A model generated the notes under the pieces. The model saw nothing but the letters and a program-made list of their open reading frames with translations, searched no databases and was not told the DNA's origin. Shown piece after piece: positions 22,934 to 35,206 of a DNA stretch of 64,000 nt (positions are counted from its first letter, which is position 1; every line of letters starts with the position of its first letter). Position numbers and translations under genes: made by a program. Location of the stretch: the NCBI GenBank assembly GCA_002989075.1, contig PSQN01000005.1:1-64000 (forward strand), given 5' to 3'. This DNA comes from Arthonia radiata (Eukaryota; Ascomycota; Arthoniomycetes; Arthoniales; Arthoniaceae).

Positions 22934-23538
22934 TTCAGACTATTACATGTCCCGCAGTAATGGGCGTCGGCAAATCCAACGATACTCATTCTCAAGCCAG
23001 AGTGATGGGTTGGAGGTATCGCGCGGGTGTATTGGAACGGTTCTGTGGCAGCGTGAAGAAGGAGAGTCTCCACGACGTCTCCAAAACAATCATGGAAGCT
23101 TTCTACAGTCGCAAACGCAATGACGTCCACGACGGTCCAGCATTCTCAACCGTGTTTCTGTTCGTTGGGGGGTTGACGGAGAAGTGCGGCCAAGAGCTCG
23201 GCGGTACATAGCAATTAGGGCTAGCGCCGGAGCCCGCCACCGCTTTCGCGGACGTTTTCCAACAAACTGGATGAGATGAACGCCAGAAGCTTCACTATTG
23301 ATCCAATTCCCGGCTTCCCCAGCTTCAGCGCGCTATGATCCCAATGCTATTGCTTGGAAGCATGGTATTTCGAGCTCAGAGTGCTTTGTAGGCACAGCTT
23401 GCTTCTGCCCTCCAACGAGATGACCTCAGACGATTTACGGGCCGCCATTGGATTCTCAAACATGCTCCAAGCTTAATCCGCCTTCTATGAGGTTTCTTGG
23501 AGGCCCGCCCGGACTTTATCAACTTGACAGGCTTCAAG
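22934..23538. promoter_or_regulatory. Divergent promoter region, membrane protein / ERG7
   Basis: About 600 bp between two start codons on opposite strands. The ERG7 promoter must lie here; I could not identify a sterol-responsive element with confidence. No coding signal. Confidence 0.5.
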
Positions 23539-25970
23539 ATGACGAGTCGTAAGACGGCGGTCGCACAACAGTCACCTGTCGACGAAAGCGAAACAAGGAC
23601 TGATCGCAAGAGATGGAGACTGCTAGACGAGAGGGGCAGGCAGCGATGGATGTACATGCGTACCAGAGAAGAAGCAAAAGATTGGCCCCAGAGTATTGCG
23701 GACAAGTACCATTTGGGATTGGAAGTGGTCAGTAGCACCCCAAGACCAGTCATGAATGCGAAAGCCGCGAGGAGCTTCGCGGTCAGAACGTGATAAAGTC
23801 TGCACGGCGAGCTGAGTCCCTACAATCGATGTATGTCTCATGACTAATACCTACAATGAACAGGATTTACCTAAACAGTCCAAAGCTACCACTGCCCTCA
23901 GTGCGGTCACTAACGCCTTGACATTCTTCGAACAACTGCAACTTGGTCCTGGCAATTGGGCTTGCGAGTACGGCGGACCTCTTTTTCTCCTTCCCGGTTT
24001 TGTCATAGCCTGGTTTGTTTCCGGCACCAAAGTGCCAGAGGAGACCCGGATCGAGATATGCAATTACCTCTGGTCCCAGCAGCATGAGGACGGCGGTTGG
24101 GGTCTGCATACTGCAGGAGAGAGCACGGCTTTTGGTACGGCGATGAATTACACAACCATGCGACTACTGGGACAAGACGCCGAAGATCTCCGCCTGGTCA
24201 AAGCAAGAGGCCTGCTCCACCAGATGGGAGGGGCTACGTATGGCCCCCATTGGGCCAAATTTTGGCTGTCTTTGCTCGGAGTCTGTGAGTGGGACGCTGT
24301 CAATCCCGTCCCTCCTGAACTATGGTGTGTCTTTGCGTAAGCCTGCCTTGTCAGACAACCTTCTCACCAGCGCTAGGTTGCTCCCGGACTACATACCAAT
24401 CGCACCCTGGCGATGGTGGATACACATGCGACAAGTTTTTCTGCCAATGTCGTATATCTGGTCTATCAAGTACTCCCATCCACTGACACCTGTCACGCGA
24501 GCTTTACGCTCGGAGCTGTATCCGCATGCGTATAATGCCATCAACTGGCATTCACAACGCAATTCTATCTATCACAAAGATAACTATCATCCAAAGACCA
24601 ATCTTCTCAATTGTGTGAACTATTTTCTTGTCAATGTTCTTTCCCCATTACGTGGCAAGATATCATTGAAACAGCGTGCCGAAGATTATGCATATCAACT
24701 GATTCAATGGGAAGACGAACACACCGACTATGCTTGCCTTGGACCTGTCAACGCGCCGATGAACACAGTAGCATGCTTCATTCGCGAGGGTGCCGGCTCA
24801 TACCCGGTTCGCCGACACATAGACCGCTTGGATGACTTTCTGTGGATGACCAAAGAAGGGATGCTATGCAACGGCACAAACGGAGTGCAAACTTGGGATA
24901 CGACTTTCTTGATTCAAGCAGTCATCAGTGCCGGTCTGGCTGAAGAACCAAGATGGAGGCCTATGTTGACCAAGGCTCTAGAGTTTCTTGATGACCAGCA
25001 GATCCGCGAGGAGCCACGCGCCCTCAAGGAGGGCTATCGACAGTCTCGCAAAGGCGCATGGGCTTTCAGCACGCGAGAACAAGGCTATACAGTCAGCGAT
25101 TGCACCTCAGAGGGGATGAAATCTGTCATGATGCTTCAATCGTTACCAGGATACCCTCAACTTCTCTCCCAAGGACGACTACAAGATGCCGTTGATGTTC
25201 TGCTCACCATGCAGAACTCCACTGGCGGTTTCGGCACGTACGAGGATCGGCGAGGGAATGCATGGCTCATGGAGCAATTCAATGCTGCAGAAGTATTCGG
25301 GCGTATTATGGTCGAATACGATTATCCAGAGTGCACGACCGCCGTCGTCACGGCTCTCGGTCTCTTCAGGAAGCTGTATCCTGACTACCGCACAGATGAG
25401 ATTGGCCGCGTTGTTAACCGAGCTATACAATATGTGCGCGACGCACAGAATGCCGATGGCTCGTGGTATGGCGCCTGGGCAATATGTTTCACGTACGCCG
25501 GTATGTTTGCGCTTGAATCACTGGCATCCGTGGGGGAGACCTACACCAACTCGGAGCGCGTCCGACGCGCGTGCAAGTTCTTGCTTGATCATCAAAACGA
25601 CGATGGCGGCTGGGGCGAAAGCTACAAAGCTTGTGAAGAGGGTGTTTGGCGAGATCATCCAGATGGCAGCCAGGTGGTCAATACAGCTTTCGCCGCAATT
25701 GCGCTCATGGAAGCCGGCTACACGGAGCCTGAGCCACTGGAGAGAGCGCTGCGCCTTCTCATGAAAAGACAAGGTGATATGGGTCAATGGCAGCAGGAAG
25801 GCATCGAAGGTGTTTTCAACAAATCTTGGTCAGTGCGACTGATGGGCGCTTTTCTGAGGCATTAGCTGACGCACGGCAGTATGATTTCGTATCCGAACTA
25901 CAAGTTCATATTTCCCATCAAAGCCTTAGGCATGTTTGCCATGCGCAGTGGGAATGTTGAATTGATGTAG
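23539..25970 (+). CDS. ERG7: Lanosterol synthase (oxidosqualene cyclase)
   Basis: Predicted join(23539..23727, 23864..24324, 24377..25828, 25880..25970), 730 aa, almost exactly the family length. Cyclises 2,3-oxidosqualene to lanosterol at the ER or lipid-droplet membrane, the first sterol-forming step of ergosterol synthesis. The catalytic acid lies in VSDCTSEG (Asp458, equivalent to Asp456 of yeast). QW repeats are visible as QHEDGGWG, QNSTGGFGTYE, QNADGSWYGAW and QNDDGGWGE. Other family blocks include GNWACEYGGPLFLLPG, PLRxK and GTNGVQTWDT. The final 51-nt intron was placed because reading through it ends the protein early, whereas splicing restores NKSCMISYPNYKFIFPIKALG. Probably the single housekeeping enzyme; a paralogous triterpene cyclase cannot be excluded by eye, but no cluster genes adjoin. 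Confidence 0.95.
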
Positions 25971-26543
25971 GCCGCGGCGTTTGGCGTTCCAGTGAACTGA
26001 AAGTGCTTGAGACGTTCTCGAGACATCCAGTAGCCGGGGTGATCGAGGCGGTGACGTGGCGGATGCACCACGTCGACGAGGTTATCATCACCACGCCGCC
26101 GTATTGAAGCAATTTTTGTCTCGACAGCGCACTTTTTGGCTCTACAAAAGACGCTGACCACCAGCAAAGGTGATGTCCAACGTTACAGGCGGTTGCAGTG
26201 CTTTGTCGAGCAGGCATGTGAAGCACGTCACATGCCAGTCGGATGCCCCGCCATTCCGAAGATGGCAATACATGAGAGATAGCCGCCATCGTTCGTGATT
26301 CGGACAGCCAGTTGGAATGCAACCGCTGGTGTGCCACGTTGGCCACAGGCCGTCTCTCCTCTTGAGCACATGTTTCTTGGCATGCGCAATGAGCGCATGA
26401 ACCGCAAGAACTTCCGTAACAGCGCCTGACACGCTGCCCATTTACTTTGTTTCTTCTTTTCGAAACGTGCTCCATCAGCTTCGTCAACATTCAGCATCCT
26501 CAGGCTTTGACCTTGAGCGCCGTGCGCTTTCATTTCTGCAATC
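25971..26543. other. Intergenic, promoter of GLC8
   Basis: About 570 bp between two plus-strand genes. Overlapping minus-strand frames exist but have no domain or splice support. It presumably contains the ERG7 terminator and the GLC8 promoter. Confidence 0.5.
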
Positions 26544-27572
26544 ATGTCAACCGAGCCACAACCCATTCACAGTCCCAGCCAGAACCCACAACGGCCGAAA
26601 GGTAACTCCCCAGCTACAGCACGAGACCGGCTTTTCACTGTCCTTTTACTAACAATGCGATCAGGCATTCTCAAAAATAGTCATTCGTACCAACTTAACT
26701 CTCCCAACCTACAATCGGGTAGCCCCACCAACCCGTCACCCACGGGGCCCAACTTCCTGGAGCAGGATCCAATTTCCCTCACCAGTGACCCGCGACGACC
26801 ATCGTTGCCACACCAGCAATCTGAGAAAGACCTTGTGCTTCAGAACACTCTCGCCAATGCTGGCCCGCGCCGCAATTCGAGCAACGCTCGATCAAGCGTC
26901 TCCCGTCGGCAGTCACGCGCTAACAACGAGATGGATATCGATGACGAAAACTCGCCTCGATTGAAGTGGGATGAGGCAAACCTCTTCCTCAATGAACAGG
27001 AACGCCCCGAAACGATGATGAAGATTGATGAGCCCAAGACACCCTTCGTCAAGCAGTCAGATCTGCCTGAAGATGCGGACGATGAGGAGGTGCCAGCAAT
27101 CGATCCCACAGGCATGCACGTCGACGAGTTGGACAGAGCCAAAGACCAGCCTGGTGACCACCGTGGAAGGAAGAGCACGAAGGTTGGTGCAGCGACCGGC
27201 GGGGATATTCCGGATCTGGACATTGGTGAGGCTGAAGAGGAAGCGCCGGCAATGATACGCACGGAGAGCTCCGAGAAGAGAGTAGTTGTCGATCCAACCG
27301 CCACCTCGGAAGATGGAGACAAGGTAAACGAGGAGGCCCGGACTGCGAGCGAGGAGGCGCGGAGGAAGCACAGAGAGTTTGAGGAGCGAAGGAAGCGCCA
27401 TTACGAGGTGCCGCCAGGGACTTTGGTGTGAGTTGCGCCGGCCTCACTGCTATTGCGCAAAGAGGTTGCTGACCATTTCGTTTGCAGCCATGCCGACGAA
27501 GATGAGGACGACGACGGTGTACCTACTCAACCCCGCGCCGTCCCGCCGATGCCACGTCTACCCAAACAATGA
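26544..27572 (+). CDS. GLC8: Protein phosphatase inhibitor 2 homologue (Glc8)
   Basis: Predicted join(26544..26601, 26665..27427, 27488..27572), 301 aa. Glc8/inhibitor-2 binds type-1 protein phosphatase (Glc7) and modulates it, affecting glycogen metabolism and mitosis. The PP1-binding motif RPKGILKN is assembled exactly across intron 1, which ends with an ACTAAC branch site. Further family blocks are LKWDEANL, MKIDEPKTPF (the site phosphorylated by cyclin-dependent kinase in yeast) and the C-terminal EFEERRKRHYEV. Most of the chain is disordered and acidic. The last intron (GTGAGT to TTGCAG) was chosen because it continues the acidic tail (HADEDEDDD); reading through instead stops after GTLV. 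Start ATG is the first in frame. Confidence 0.9.
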
Positions 27573-28506
27573 CGAGGACAAGGTAGGTACAATGGTGTGA
27601 GTTGTTTCATGAGTCACGATACCGCATAAAGCGCATGCAGGAGGCTGTTTCCAAGCCTACCATGAATGAATCCATGGGAATCATGGACCACGTCCTCACC
27701 AACGAGCGCAGATTGAATACCGCAATCACTCTTTCATGTCAAATCTACAAGTTCATGTGTTAAGCAATCACAAAGAGAATATGATTATTTGCCTTGCTAT
27801 TGTCATCACAATCTCCGTACAAATTACATTGTTTACTCCCGTGGCAATCGGTAGACAAGGTGGCAAGTATACGCACTCTCAGATTGATGTAGGGATTCTT
27901 GGATTCTTTGGGGTACTTCAGTCAGTTAAAGTAAAACATTAGGGCACACCACGTCGAGTCATACATATACAGTCATATATCGTGACCGCTTTTGTACGTG
28001 CTTTCCAAGGCATCAACATGTCGCTATTGAGACTTAGCCAAAATGGTTCTACTAGCAGAATATATAGCGTGGTACTTGCTGTTATTCAAGGCGCCACACG
28101 ATTATGCGGTACAGCGAATTTTCTTATGTTTCACCTCGCAGATGGTGCCAAGGTATGGGATGTGTAGAACGTGGATGGCAGCTTCCGACGAGATAATCTT
28201 GTACTCATATACATTCGCCACCGTGAAAGGATGTACGCATAACAAGTACGGACTGTTTGATCAACTACAGGATGCAGGAGCAAGAATGGGAAATAACATC
28301 AGCAACGTGACCACGACACCATTCTCGTGACCATTCCATTCCAGCGCTATGATGAGGCTATTCGTGATAATGTTATGCAGATAGCCAACCGACGCCATGC
28401 CCATGATCATGCAATTCGTGATGTAGGGATTGAACGCCCCGCGATGCCACTGAGATTGTCGTCCATTGAGATCTCGGTAATAGCAAAAGTGTGAGCATCA
28501 AGCTTA
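27573..28506. other. Convergent intergenic region, no clear gene
   Basis: About 930 bp between the GLC8 stop and the stop of the minus-strand small gene at 28507. Several frames of 60-95 codons occur around 27736-28330, but none has a domain or credible splice joins. A further 3' exon of GLC8 just downstream (about 27642-27730) cannot be excluded. Confidence 0.45.
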
Positions 28507-28810
28507 TCATGATTGAGGCGAATCACCAGATGACTCAGAGCTCGTGCTCGAGGAAAACGAAGACAAGGAAGTGGGCGTGCTCATGCCATCAGCGGCGTCT
28601 GATCGTCGGTGGGACATGTCGGTCATTATGTTCATTTGGCGGCGGGTGTGCTCATGCATGAAACTTGAAAGGCGTCAGAAATTCAAGTCCCAATTCGACG
28701 ACTGATGGCGCTTACCGGGCGTATGCTACCGGGTCCATCAAGGAGGAGGAGTTGTCCACAGACATGATTGGGACGGCAGTTTGTTCAGCGGACTGCGCAA
28801 ATGAGGACAT
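28507..28810 (-). CDS. Small conserved-looking protein, unknown function
   Basis: Predicted complement(join(28507..28663, 28716..28810)), 83 aa. Not covered by any long single frame; it appears only after removing a 52-nt intron (GTAAGC to TTCAAG) that joins DPVAYAR to FMHEHTRRQM. The N-terminal half is polar, the centre is a basic amphipathic stretch (YARFMHEHTRRQM), and the last 25 residues are nearly all serine, threonine and acidic residues. No signal peptide or membrane segment. The clean splice and the residue pattern argue for a real gene; function unknown. Confidence 0.55.
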
Positions 28811-30013
28811 GGCTGTGTAGGTTGAATAATACAGAGATTTGTCGTGATGCGATATCGTAAAATGCTTTGTGTGCTGAAAGGTGTTGTAGTTGGAATGAGG
28901 TTGAGTGTGTAAGAGCCGCAGGGCAAGCGTGGGTAATATATCGTGAGGGCAAGAGGAGGCGGAGGGTGGGACGTCAGACAGGCCCTTGCTCACCGATGCA
29001 GCTGACGGGGGCCCTCCGTTCAGAATCAATGGCTTGCTATTGGTGCAGAGCTGAGGGTCTGAGGTCATTTTAGTGCGCGGAGCCACTGCAACGCTCAGGG
29101 TCCGAGACCCCAGAAATTAGAACGCTCCCCAGCTCCTTCTAGACCTCCTCCGGTGCCTGTGTAAGACATCATAATGGTGGCGATCGTGGAGTATGTTGCA
29201 TATTATTGCCCACGACCTCCAACCCTTCGTGTTCTGCTTTCCCACAAGCTCGTATGTTGTGTATTGACACTAGGCATATGATCTTGCACGTCGCAAAGGC
29301 CAGCGATAAGGAAAGGTGGCCGTTAACCAAAATGCCGGGTTGGTGTGGTGCGCTACCGGCTCGCCTCCGTGCATAGGGTCCACAAATATGACGAGGTCGG
29401 CCGCCGTTCCTCAGGAGTCGACCCCATCTGTGGGCGGCTCTCCGCACAACAACGCTCATGCTCAAACTCTGACCTCATAATGTTCATGAAGTGCCTGCGG
29501 CAAGCTGAAACTTCGTCGTTTGCGCCTGCCGTGGTTGACTCCTAAGCTTTCTTGGGTCCCAAATAATGGGGTGAATGCGGGAAAGGCGTTTGAAATCGCC
29601 CCCTGATGATACATCTTGCGGCCTGTGTGCTGGTGCAAAGGATACCTGTTGAGCGGGTGTCATCGGTTTGGGATGTTTCCCCAGATGTGTGATAGAATGC
29701 CACCCGGGAACGACGTTTCCCATCGAGGGCTTACGATGCTGGTGTATTCCTCCACGTGGCGACACAATCACCTAGTCATTGTCCACAGACACCTGGCTGC
29801 CGTCGGCGCCGACTCTTTGGTCTTCGTAAGAGGCCCTGCACACAGAGTAGAGCTTTCACGAACCAATAGCGCGCGCCTATTCGTGCACTCCAGTGTTGTG
29901 ATTGCCAGTAATCGATACGTGAGTCACAGAAGGTTCTTGGGCACGAGATTCACGCCAGATTTACAAACATCCCCTCCCCTGTATATGGTAAAGGCGTTGG
30001 GCTTGGACATCGG
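28811..30013. other. Intergenic region, no clear gene
   Basis: About 1.2 kb upstream of the small gene at 28810 and downstream of the one at 30014. A plus-strand frame (29616-30092) runs into the antisense of the next gene and has no family features. Presumably promoter and 3' UTR sequence. Confidence 0.45.
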
Positions 30014-30606
30014 TCAGCTCATGCCCATGGCGCCGAACGCTCTGTCAAGCTCTGCTCCTTCGGAAGTTGGGATGGCTGTTGTCGCTGTGTAAATTTGTTC
30101 TACTGGAGACGTGCGCGTTGATATTTCAGGCTCCAAGACGTGGGAAGCAGAATTGGATTTGCTGAAAGGTTGGAGGATGCGCTCGTTGCGATCGAGCCAA
30201 CCCGGAGCCAGCTTCCGCTTTTCGGCGAGCTCGCGCTGCTCGATATCATACTCCCACCCCTCAAGCTCTTGCTTTGCGTCGGTGTTGAGCTTGTCCAGGT
30301 GGGACAGCAGTCGTTGACAGGAGGACAAGATATCTTCCGGATGCGCAGCTTGACCCAGGGAAGACACAACGAACTTCGGCTTACCCTTCGAGGTGTCACC
30401 TGTTTGATCCGCAATGGACGAAGGTGGCAGACCAGGTGGAAGTGATTTGTAGGTGTACGGTAGTGTCGTAGTTGTGGGTAGTGAAACGAACGGTGATACG
30501 GTCAATGGGACCTGGGCCAGGGGTAAGGGAGTTGCTATGGAGGCTGTTAGCTGAAGTGAATCACATGATTATTTCATATCATCGAAGCTTTACCGTTATC
30601 ATACAT
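30014..30606 (-). CDS. Conserved-looking 180-aa protein, unknown function
   Basis: Predicted complement(join(30014..30543, 30594..30606)), 180 aa. The first coding exon has only 13 nt (MYDN plus one base) and a 50-nt intron with GTAAAG donor and CTAACAG acceptor. The N-terminal 55 residues are Pro/Thr-rich. The middle (about 70-120) is predicted helical and may be a coiled coil (LLSHLDKLNTDAKQELEGW, then IEQRELAEKRKLAPGWLD). The C-terminus is polar and ends in AFGAMGMS. No targeting signal or enzyme motif; I do not recognise the family. Divergent from the calcineurin gene with 537 bp between starts. Confidence 0.6.
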
Positions 30607-31143
30607 GGCTACCTTGGTCCATACCATTAACGATATGTAACTTTGAGCGCCTGTCCGAATAGAGACGAGATGCCTCGACCCTGCTTGGAGAGATGTGGCT
30701 GAAGAATCTATTCTAAACATCGTGGCACCGCTGAACCCCTCTCTCATTCGCCCCACACAAACGCCATCTTGTCTCATGTCAGGCATACCCTCTTCTTTGT
30801 GCACATCACCCACTCTCTGTCTCGCAGAGTTTTGTGTTGCACACTTCTGCGTCCTCTACATTCCCCTATAGTCGCAGCGACTTCGCCGCCGCGAGTCACT
30901 ACTGGTTAATTTCTCCCTTGTACCAGCCGGTTGCGCCAGACCCTCTTGTTCACCACCTTCATCTCACGAAACTTCTTCAATTGGCATTGACCTCAAGCCA
31001 TCTGCTGCTAGCTGGAGAGCGTGATCAGATCGGTCACGGAGCTTTGGCTCGTTGAAGGGCTCATAAAAGCCTTAGACCCCACTTTCCTGCTGTTGTCGCC
31101 TTAGCATAGCCCGCCCCTCCGATCACTTTCTTCGCTAGTAAAG
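30607..31143. promoter_or_regulatory. Divergent promoter region upstream of calcineurin A
   Basis: 537 bp between opposite start codons. The part next to the calcineurin start (about 30990-31140) is pyrimidine-rich, as is common in fungal promoters and 5' leaders. No specific binding site is claimed. Confidence 0.5.
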
Positions 31144-32931
31144 ATGGACGCAGTCAATGGTGAGCAACAAGCGCACATTCATGCGGCTATCAATGCCGTG
31201 ACAGAGAAGAAGCCGCTACCGGAGATTGACTTCACCCTACACAAGATGGAAGACGGCACCGAGGTCAGCACTCAGGAACGCGTCTGCAAGGACGTTCAAG
31301 CGCCTGCAACCCAACCGCCCACAGAAGACCAATTCTTTTCGCCACAAGATCGCACGAAGCCCAATCTACAGTTTCTGAAGCAGCACTTCTACAGAGAAGG
31401 TCGCGTCACGGAAGAGCAAGCGATGTGGATCATACACCGGGGCACCGAACTGCTCAGGTCTGAGCCAAACCTGCTTGAGATGGACGCCCCCATTACTGTA
31501 TGCGGAGACGTCCATGGCCAGTATTTCGATTTGATGAAGCTGTTCGAAGTTGGCGGAGACCCAGCCGAAACGAGGTATTTGTTTCTTGGGGACTATGTAG
31601 ATCGCGGCTATTTCAGTATCGAGGTCAGTCGAACGTGAGGATACTATTGCCGGAGGTCATCTCGCTCACAATTTATAGTGCGTGCTCTACCTATGGTCGC
31701 TCAAAATTTGGTACCCCAATACTCTGTGGTTACTGCGCGGGAATCACGAGTGCCGCCACTTGACGGATTACTTCACCTTCAAGCTGGAGTGCAAGCACAA
31801 ATATTCAGAGGCAATATACGAAGCTTGTATAGAGTCATTCTGCGCCCTTCCCCTGGCCGCTGTCATGAACAAGCAATTCCTCTGCATTCACGGCGGCCTG
31901 AGCCCAGAATTGCACTCCTTGGACGATATTAAGACCGTAAGCATCATGTTGAAGCGCTGGGGTAATTTCTACTAATCTTCAGCTAGATCGACCGATTCAG
32001 AGAACCTCCAACACATGGTCTGATGTGTGACATCTTGTGGTCTGATCCCCTTGAGGAATTCGGGCAAGAGAAGACGTCGGAATTCTTCACCCACAATCAT
32101 GTGCGAGGGTGCTCGTACTTCTTCTCATATCCATCAGCCTGCCATTTCTTGGAGAAGAACAATCTCCTGTCTGTGATTCGTGCACACGAAGCTCAAGATG
32201 CCGGATACCGGATGTACCGGAAAACAAGGACCACCGGCTTCCCCAGCGTCATGACCATCTTCAGCGCGCCCAACTACCTTGACGTCTATAACAACAAAGC
32301 TGCCGTCTTAAAGTACGAGAACAACGTTATGAACATTCGACAGTTCAACTGCACCCCACACCCTTACTGGCTACCAAATTTCATGGACGTCTTTACCTGG
32401 TCTCTACCGTTCGTTGGCGAGAAGATCACAGACATGCTCATTGCGATCCTCAACACCTGCTCCAAGGAAGAACTAGAAGAGGACACGCCAAGCTCCGCAG
32501 GCCCAGCCTCACCTCCTATCATCAACGAAGACCCGAATTCTGTGGAATTCAAACGGCGCGCAATCAAGAACAAGATCTTGGCTATTGGACGCTTGTCACG
32601 TGTATTCCAGGTCTTGCGTGAAGAGTCCGAGCGGGTGACAGAGCTCAAGACCGCGTCTGGAGGCCGACTACCTGCTGGCACGCTTATGCTGGGTGCGGAG
32701 GGAATCAAGCAGGCCATCACGAGCTTTGAGGACGCCAGAAAGGTTGACTTGCAGAACGAGCGCCTGCCTCCGTCGCATGAGGAGCGAAGAAAGAGCATGG
32801 AGGAAGGCAGGAATCAGGCGCTCGATCGGGCTGCGAAAGACGCAGAGAATGATCGGGGGCTACAGTCTATGGCGAGGAGGATAAGCGTCACATCCGGCTC
32901 AGGGAGGAGCAGACCGCCAGGCGCGCCCTAG
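31144..32931 (+). CDS. cnaA: Calcineurin catalytic subunit A (protein phosphatase 2B)
   Basis: Predicted join(31144..31623, 31679..31936, 31987..32931), 560 aa. Calcium/calmodulin-dependent Ser/Thr phosphatase that dephosphorylates Crz1-type transcription factors in stress, cation and wall signalling. Metal-site motifs are [10 protein letters not shown] (from residue 121), GDYVDRG (from 149), RGNHE (about 180-184) and the later histidines in TPHPYWLP and its neighbourhood. The calcineurin B-binding helix follows the catalytic core. The calmodulin-binding segment is [15 protein letters not shown], and the autoinhibitory region resembles [15 protein letters not shown]. Both introns are in phase 0 with good signals. 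The gene is complete and nothing looks damaged. The regulatory B subunit is not in the window. Confidence 0.96.
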
Positions 32932-33228
32932 TGCTTGCAATCTCGAGCATGTACGACGTGAGGGCAAGTTGGAAGCGATCATAGGACGTGATACTTTTGC
33001 AGAGACCACCATACCCCACGAGCAATAATGATTGAGCACACTCGCAGCCTTTATGTGAACGATGTGTCATGTCGAGATGTCCCGGCACTCCGTCCGGACG
33101 AGTTGCACGAAAAGACGTCGGACATTGATCTGATGAAGCTGTGCGAATAATTGTATGCAGCGCCAAGACCTCACGCGTCAAGCTTCGTTCTCCTTCGATG
33201 CTTCCGCGAACCTCCCCTTCAAGCCTCA

Positions 33229-35206
33229 ATGTCACAGATCCCTTCAACGGCGCTGCTTCGTTTCCTAAGACAAGGTTTGCAAAGGTCGACCGCATCCTGT
33301 CAATGCCATCTGGCGGCCCACATCCATGTCAAAGCACAAACACTCAGCGCGCAGGGCTGTGAACGTCACGCCCGCCGAACCTGTTCATATCAATCAGCTA
33401 CTGCCGTGTCTGCGAGCAAAAACATCCCCGCGGGCTTCAGACGACTCCATGTTGCATTGCAGAGATTGAGAAAGGACGCGTCAAGCTATGTGGACCTCAG
33501 TCGACTGGAGCTGGCATCTCGAGGGCTCGAAAGCTTCAACCCAGCCATTCGCGTCGCTTGTATATATGATCATGTCCACGTTCATTCGGGATTGAGCTCA
33601 TTCGGCATTAGTTCTTGGCTTGAGTAGCTTCACTTCCGTCCGGCGACTAGCTCGCGCACTCCTCGCGGATCCATTAGAACCCACAACAGAATGGGAGAAG
33701 AGACTGGCGAGCTTGGACTGGCAGGATAATCGTAGCCTACTACTACGGTGAGCGTGTTTTATCTAAGCCTTATCATTCGACTGACCCGCAAAAAGATGTG
33801 GCGACGAAACCGAAGATGTTCCCTCGAGTGCGATCCTCGCCATACAGCATATTCCGTCCCGCGTCCTTCAGAAGAACAATACAGAAATCTTGCTATCTAC
33901 GATACCCTCAGCCGATGCAGCATCACTGTCAGCGGCTTCGCTCAATGACGCAGCACTCATGCCTATGGTTGGCACGCCAATGTCCTTCTCTGGCAACGTT
34001 TCACTGATCCGACATCCTGTTCATCGAGCATTAGTGGTAGCGGAAGGTCTGCGTGGCTGCGCACACCTTGGTCGATGGACACGTAGTGGGAATCAGCTGC
34101 GATCTGCGGCAGCCCCGGTCAAAGGTGTGCTTGATATACATTATGAAAGCCCAGAAAAAGATGACAGCGGACAAGAGGAAGAAGAGATTCCGCTTGTCAA
34201 TGTGAAACAGGCTGTTGAGTCCCTTAATAGCCTGCGCTTGTCGAAAGACAATGCGCCGCGCTATGCCGAAGGATGGAAAAGCAGCGGCATACAAGGAATA
34301 GCCGACTGGCTCCAGGCAGGTTCAGAACGCCATAGAAGCGGCCTGCCCGTTGCTGTTGAGCACCTCGTGGAAGACATTCTCAGAGAGGCAGAGCGAAGCC
34401 TTCAGGCAGATCGAGAGGCGCGGGCGCCACGACAAAACCACGCTACAACCGGGGAAGCAATAGCAGAGCTAGGACAAGCAGTGAGTGACTGGGCAAGGAG
34501 AGGCCATGTTGAGCTGCGAAATGGGCTTGAAAAAAGTGTCACAGGCAAGGACTGGAGCAGATTGCGCTGGTGGAAGCTGTTCTGGCGGGTTGACGATGTT
34601 GCTATGATTCTAGCTCAACTGGTGGATCGTCATTGGCTCCACGCGACCGAGAGAGGCCTCCTGTGGCTGGAAGGCCGATGTACAGAGGCTGGTTTGGAGA
34701 GCAGCGTCTGGCTGTCCTCCGGCAAAGACTCAGTTCGGACCACCCAGGCGAAGAAAGATGGCGAAGCCGAACTCATTGAGCAAGTGCGCTCGAATCTGCT
34801 CTCGAACAGCCTGCCGACGCTGGAAATGCTTGCACAAGCAATGGTACTTCAAACGGCTTCACTCACGACGCTGTCATCGGTCTTTGCGGCGCTAGTATAC
34901 CTTTCGTTCCCTACTGTCACCGCGATCCAAGCTGGTGCGTTTGCAGCCCTTGGTATGACCTGGTCGCTGCGCCGCATGCAGCGCAAATGGGAGGATGCAA
35001 GGGATACATGGATTGAAGATCTGCGAGAGACGGGCCGAAAGAGTCTCAGAGACACCGAGGACAGCCTACGAAATCGTCTTGCTAAGGGATTCTGCACCCA
35101 ATTCAAAGATGTACAAACAGTCGAGGACTTGGAACTTGCAGCAGCTGCTATCTTGGACGCAAAGGAAGCTTTGGCAGAACTGAACGATAGCCAATCTAGG
35201 CCCTGA
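33229..35206 (+). CDS. Mitochondrial Mmc1-like protein
   Basis: Predicted join(33229..33559, 33612..33747, 33796..35206), 625 aa. The N-terminus (ALLRFLRQGLQRSTASCQ) is basic and amphipathic, a likely mitochondrial presequence. Exon 1/2 splicing creates IRVAFLGLSSFTS, which resembles the first strand of a dynamin-like GTPase fold, but no intact P-loop is seen. The C-terminal part has the tryptophan-rich block RLRWWKLFWRVDDV and HATERGLLWLEGR, then two hydrophobic stretches (TLSSVFAALVYLSF, VTAIQAGAFAALGM) before a charged helix. This matches my memory of fungal Mmc1-type proteins; the assignment is tentative and the function unknown. All three splice phases agree; an upstream in-frame start is possible. 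Confidence 0.7.

Noticed and set aside
24240-24376. In-frame upstream extension of the main ERG7 exon through intron 2
   Set aside because: The conserved [23 protein letters not shown] continuity is only obtained by splicing 24324 to 24377; the extension repeats sequence already coded in another frame.
27488-27600. Alternative reading of the GLC8 3' end using the donor at 27426
   Set aside because: It gives a Thr/Arg-rich sequence and needs further introns; the GTGAGT donor at 27428 continues the acidic tail and ends cleanly.
29616-30092. 158-codon plus-strand frame
   Set aside because: Its 3' part is antisense to the exon of the 180-aa gene, and the residue pattern shows no family or targeting feature.
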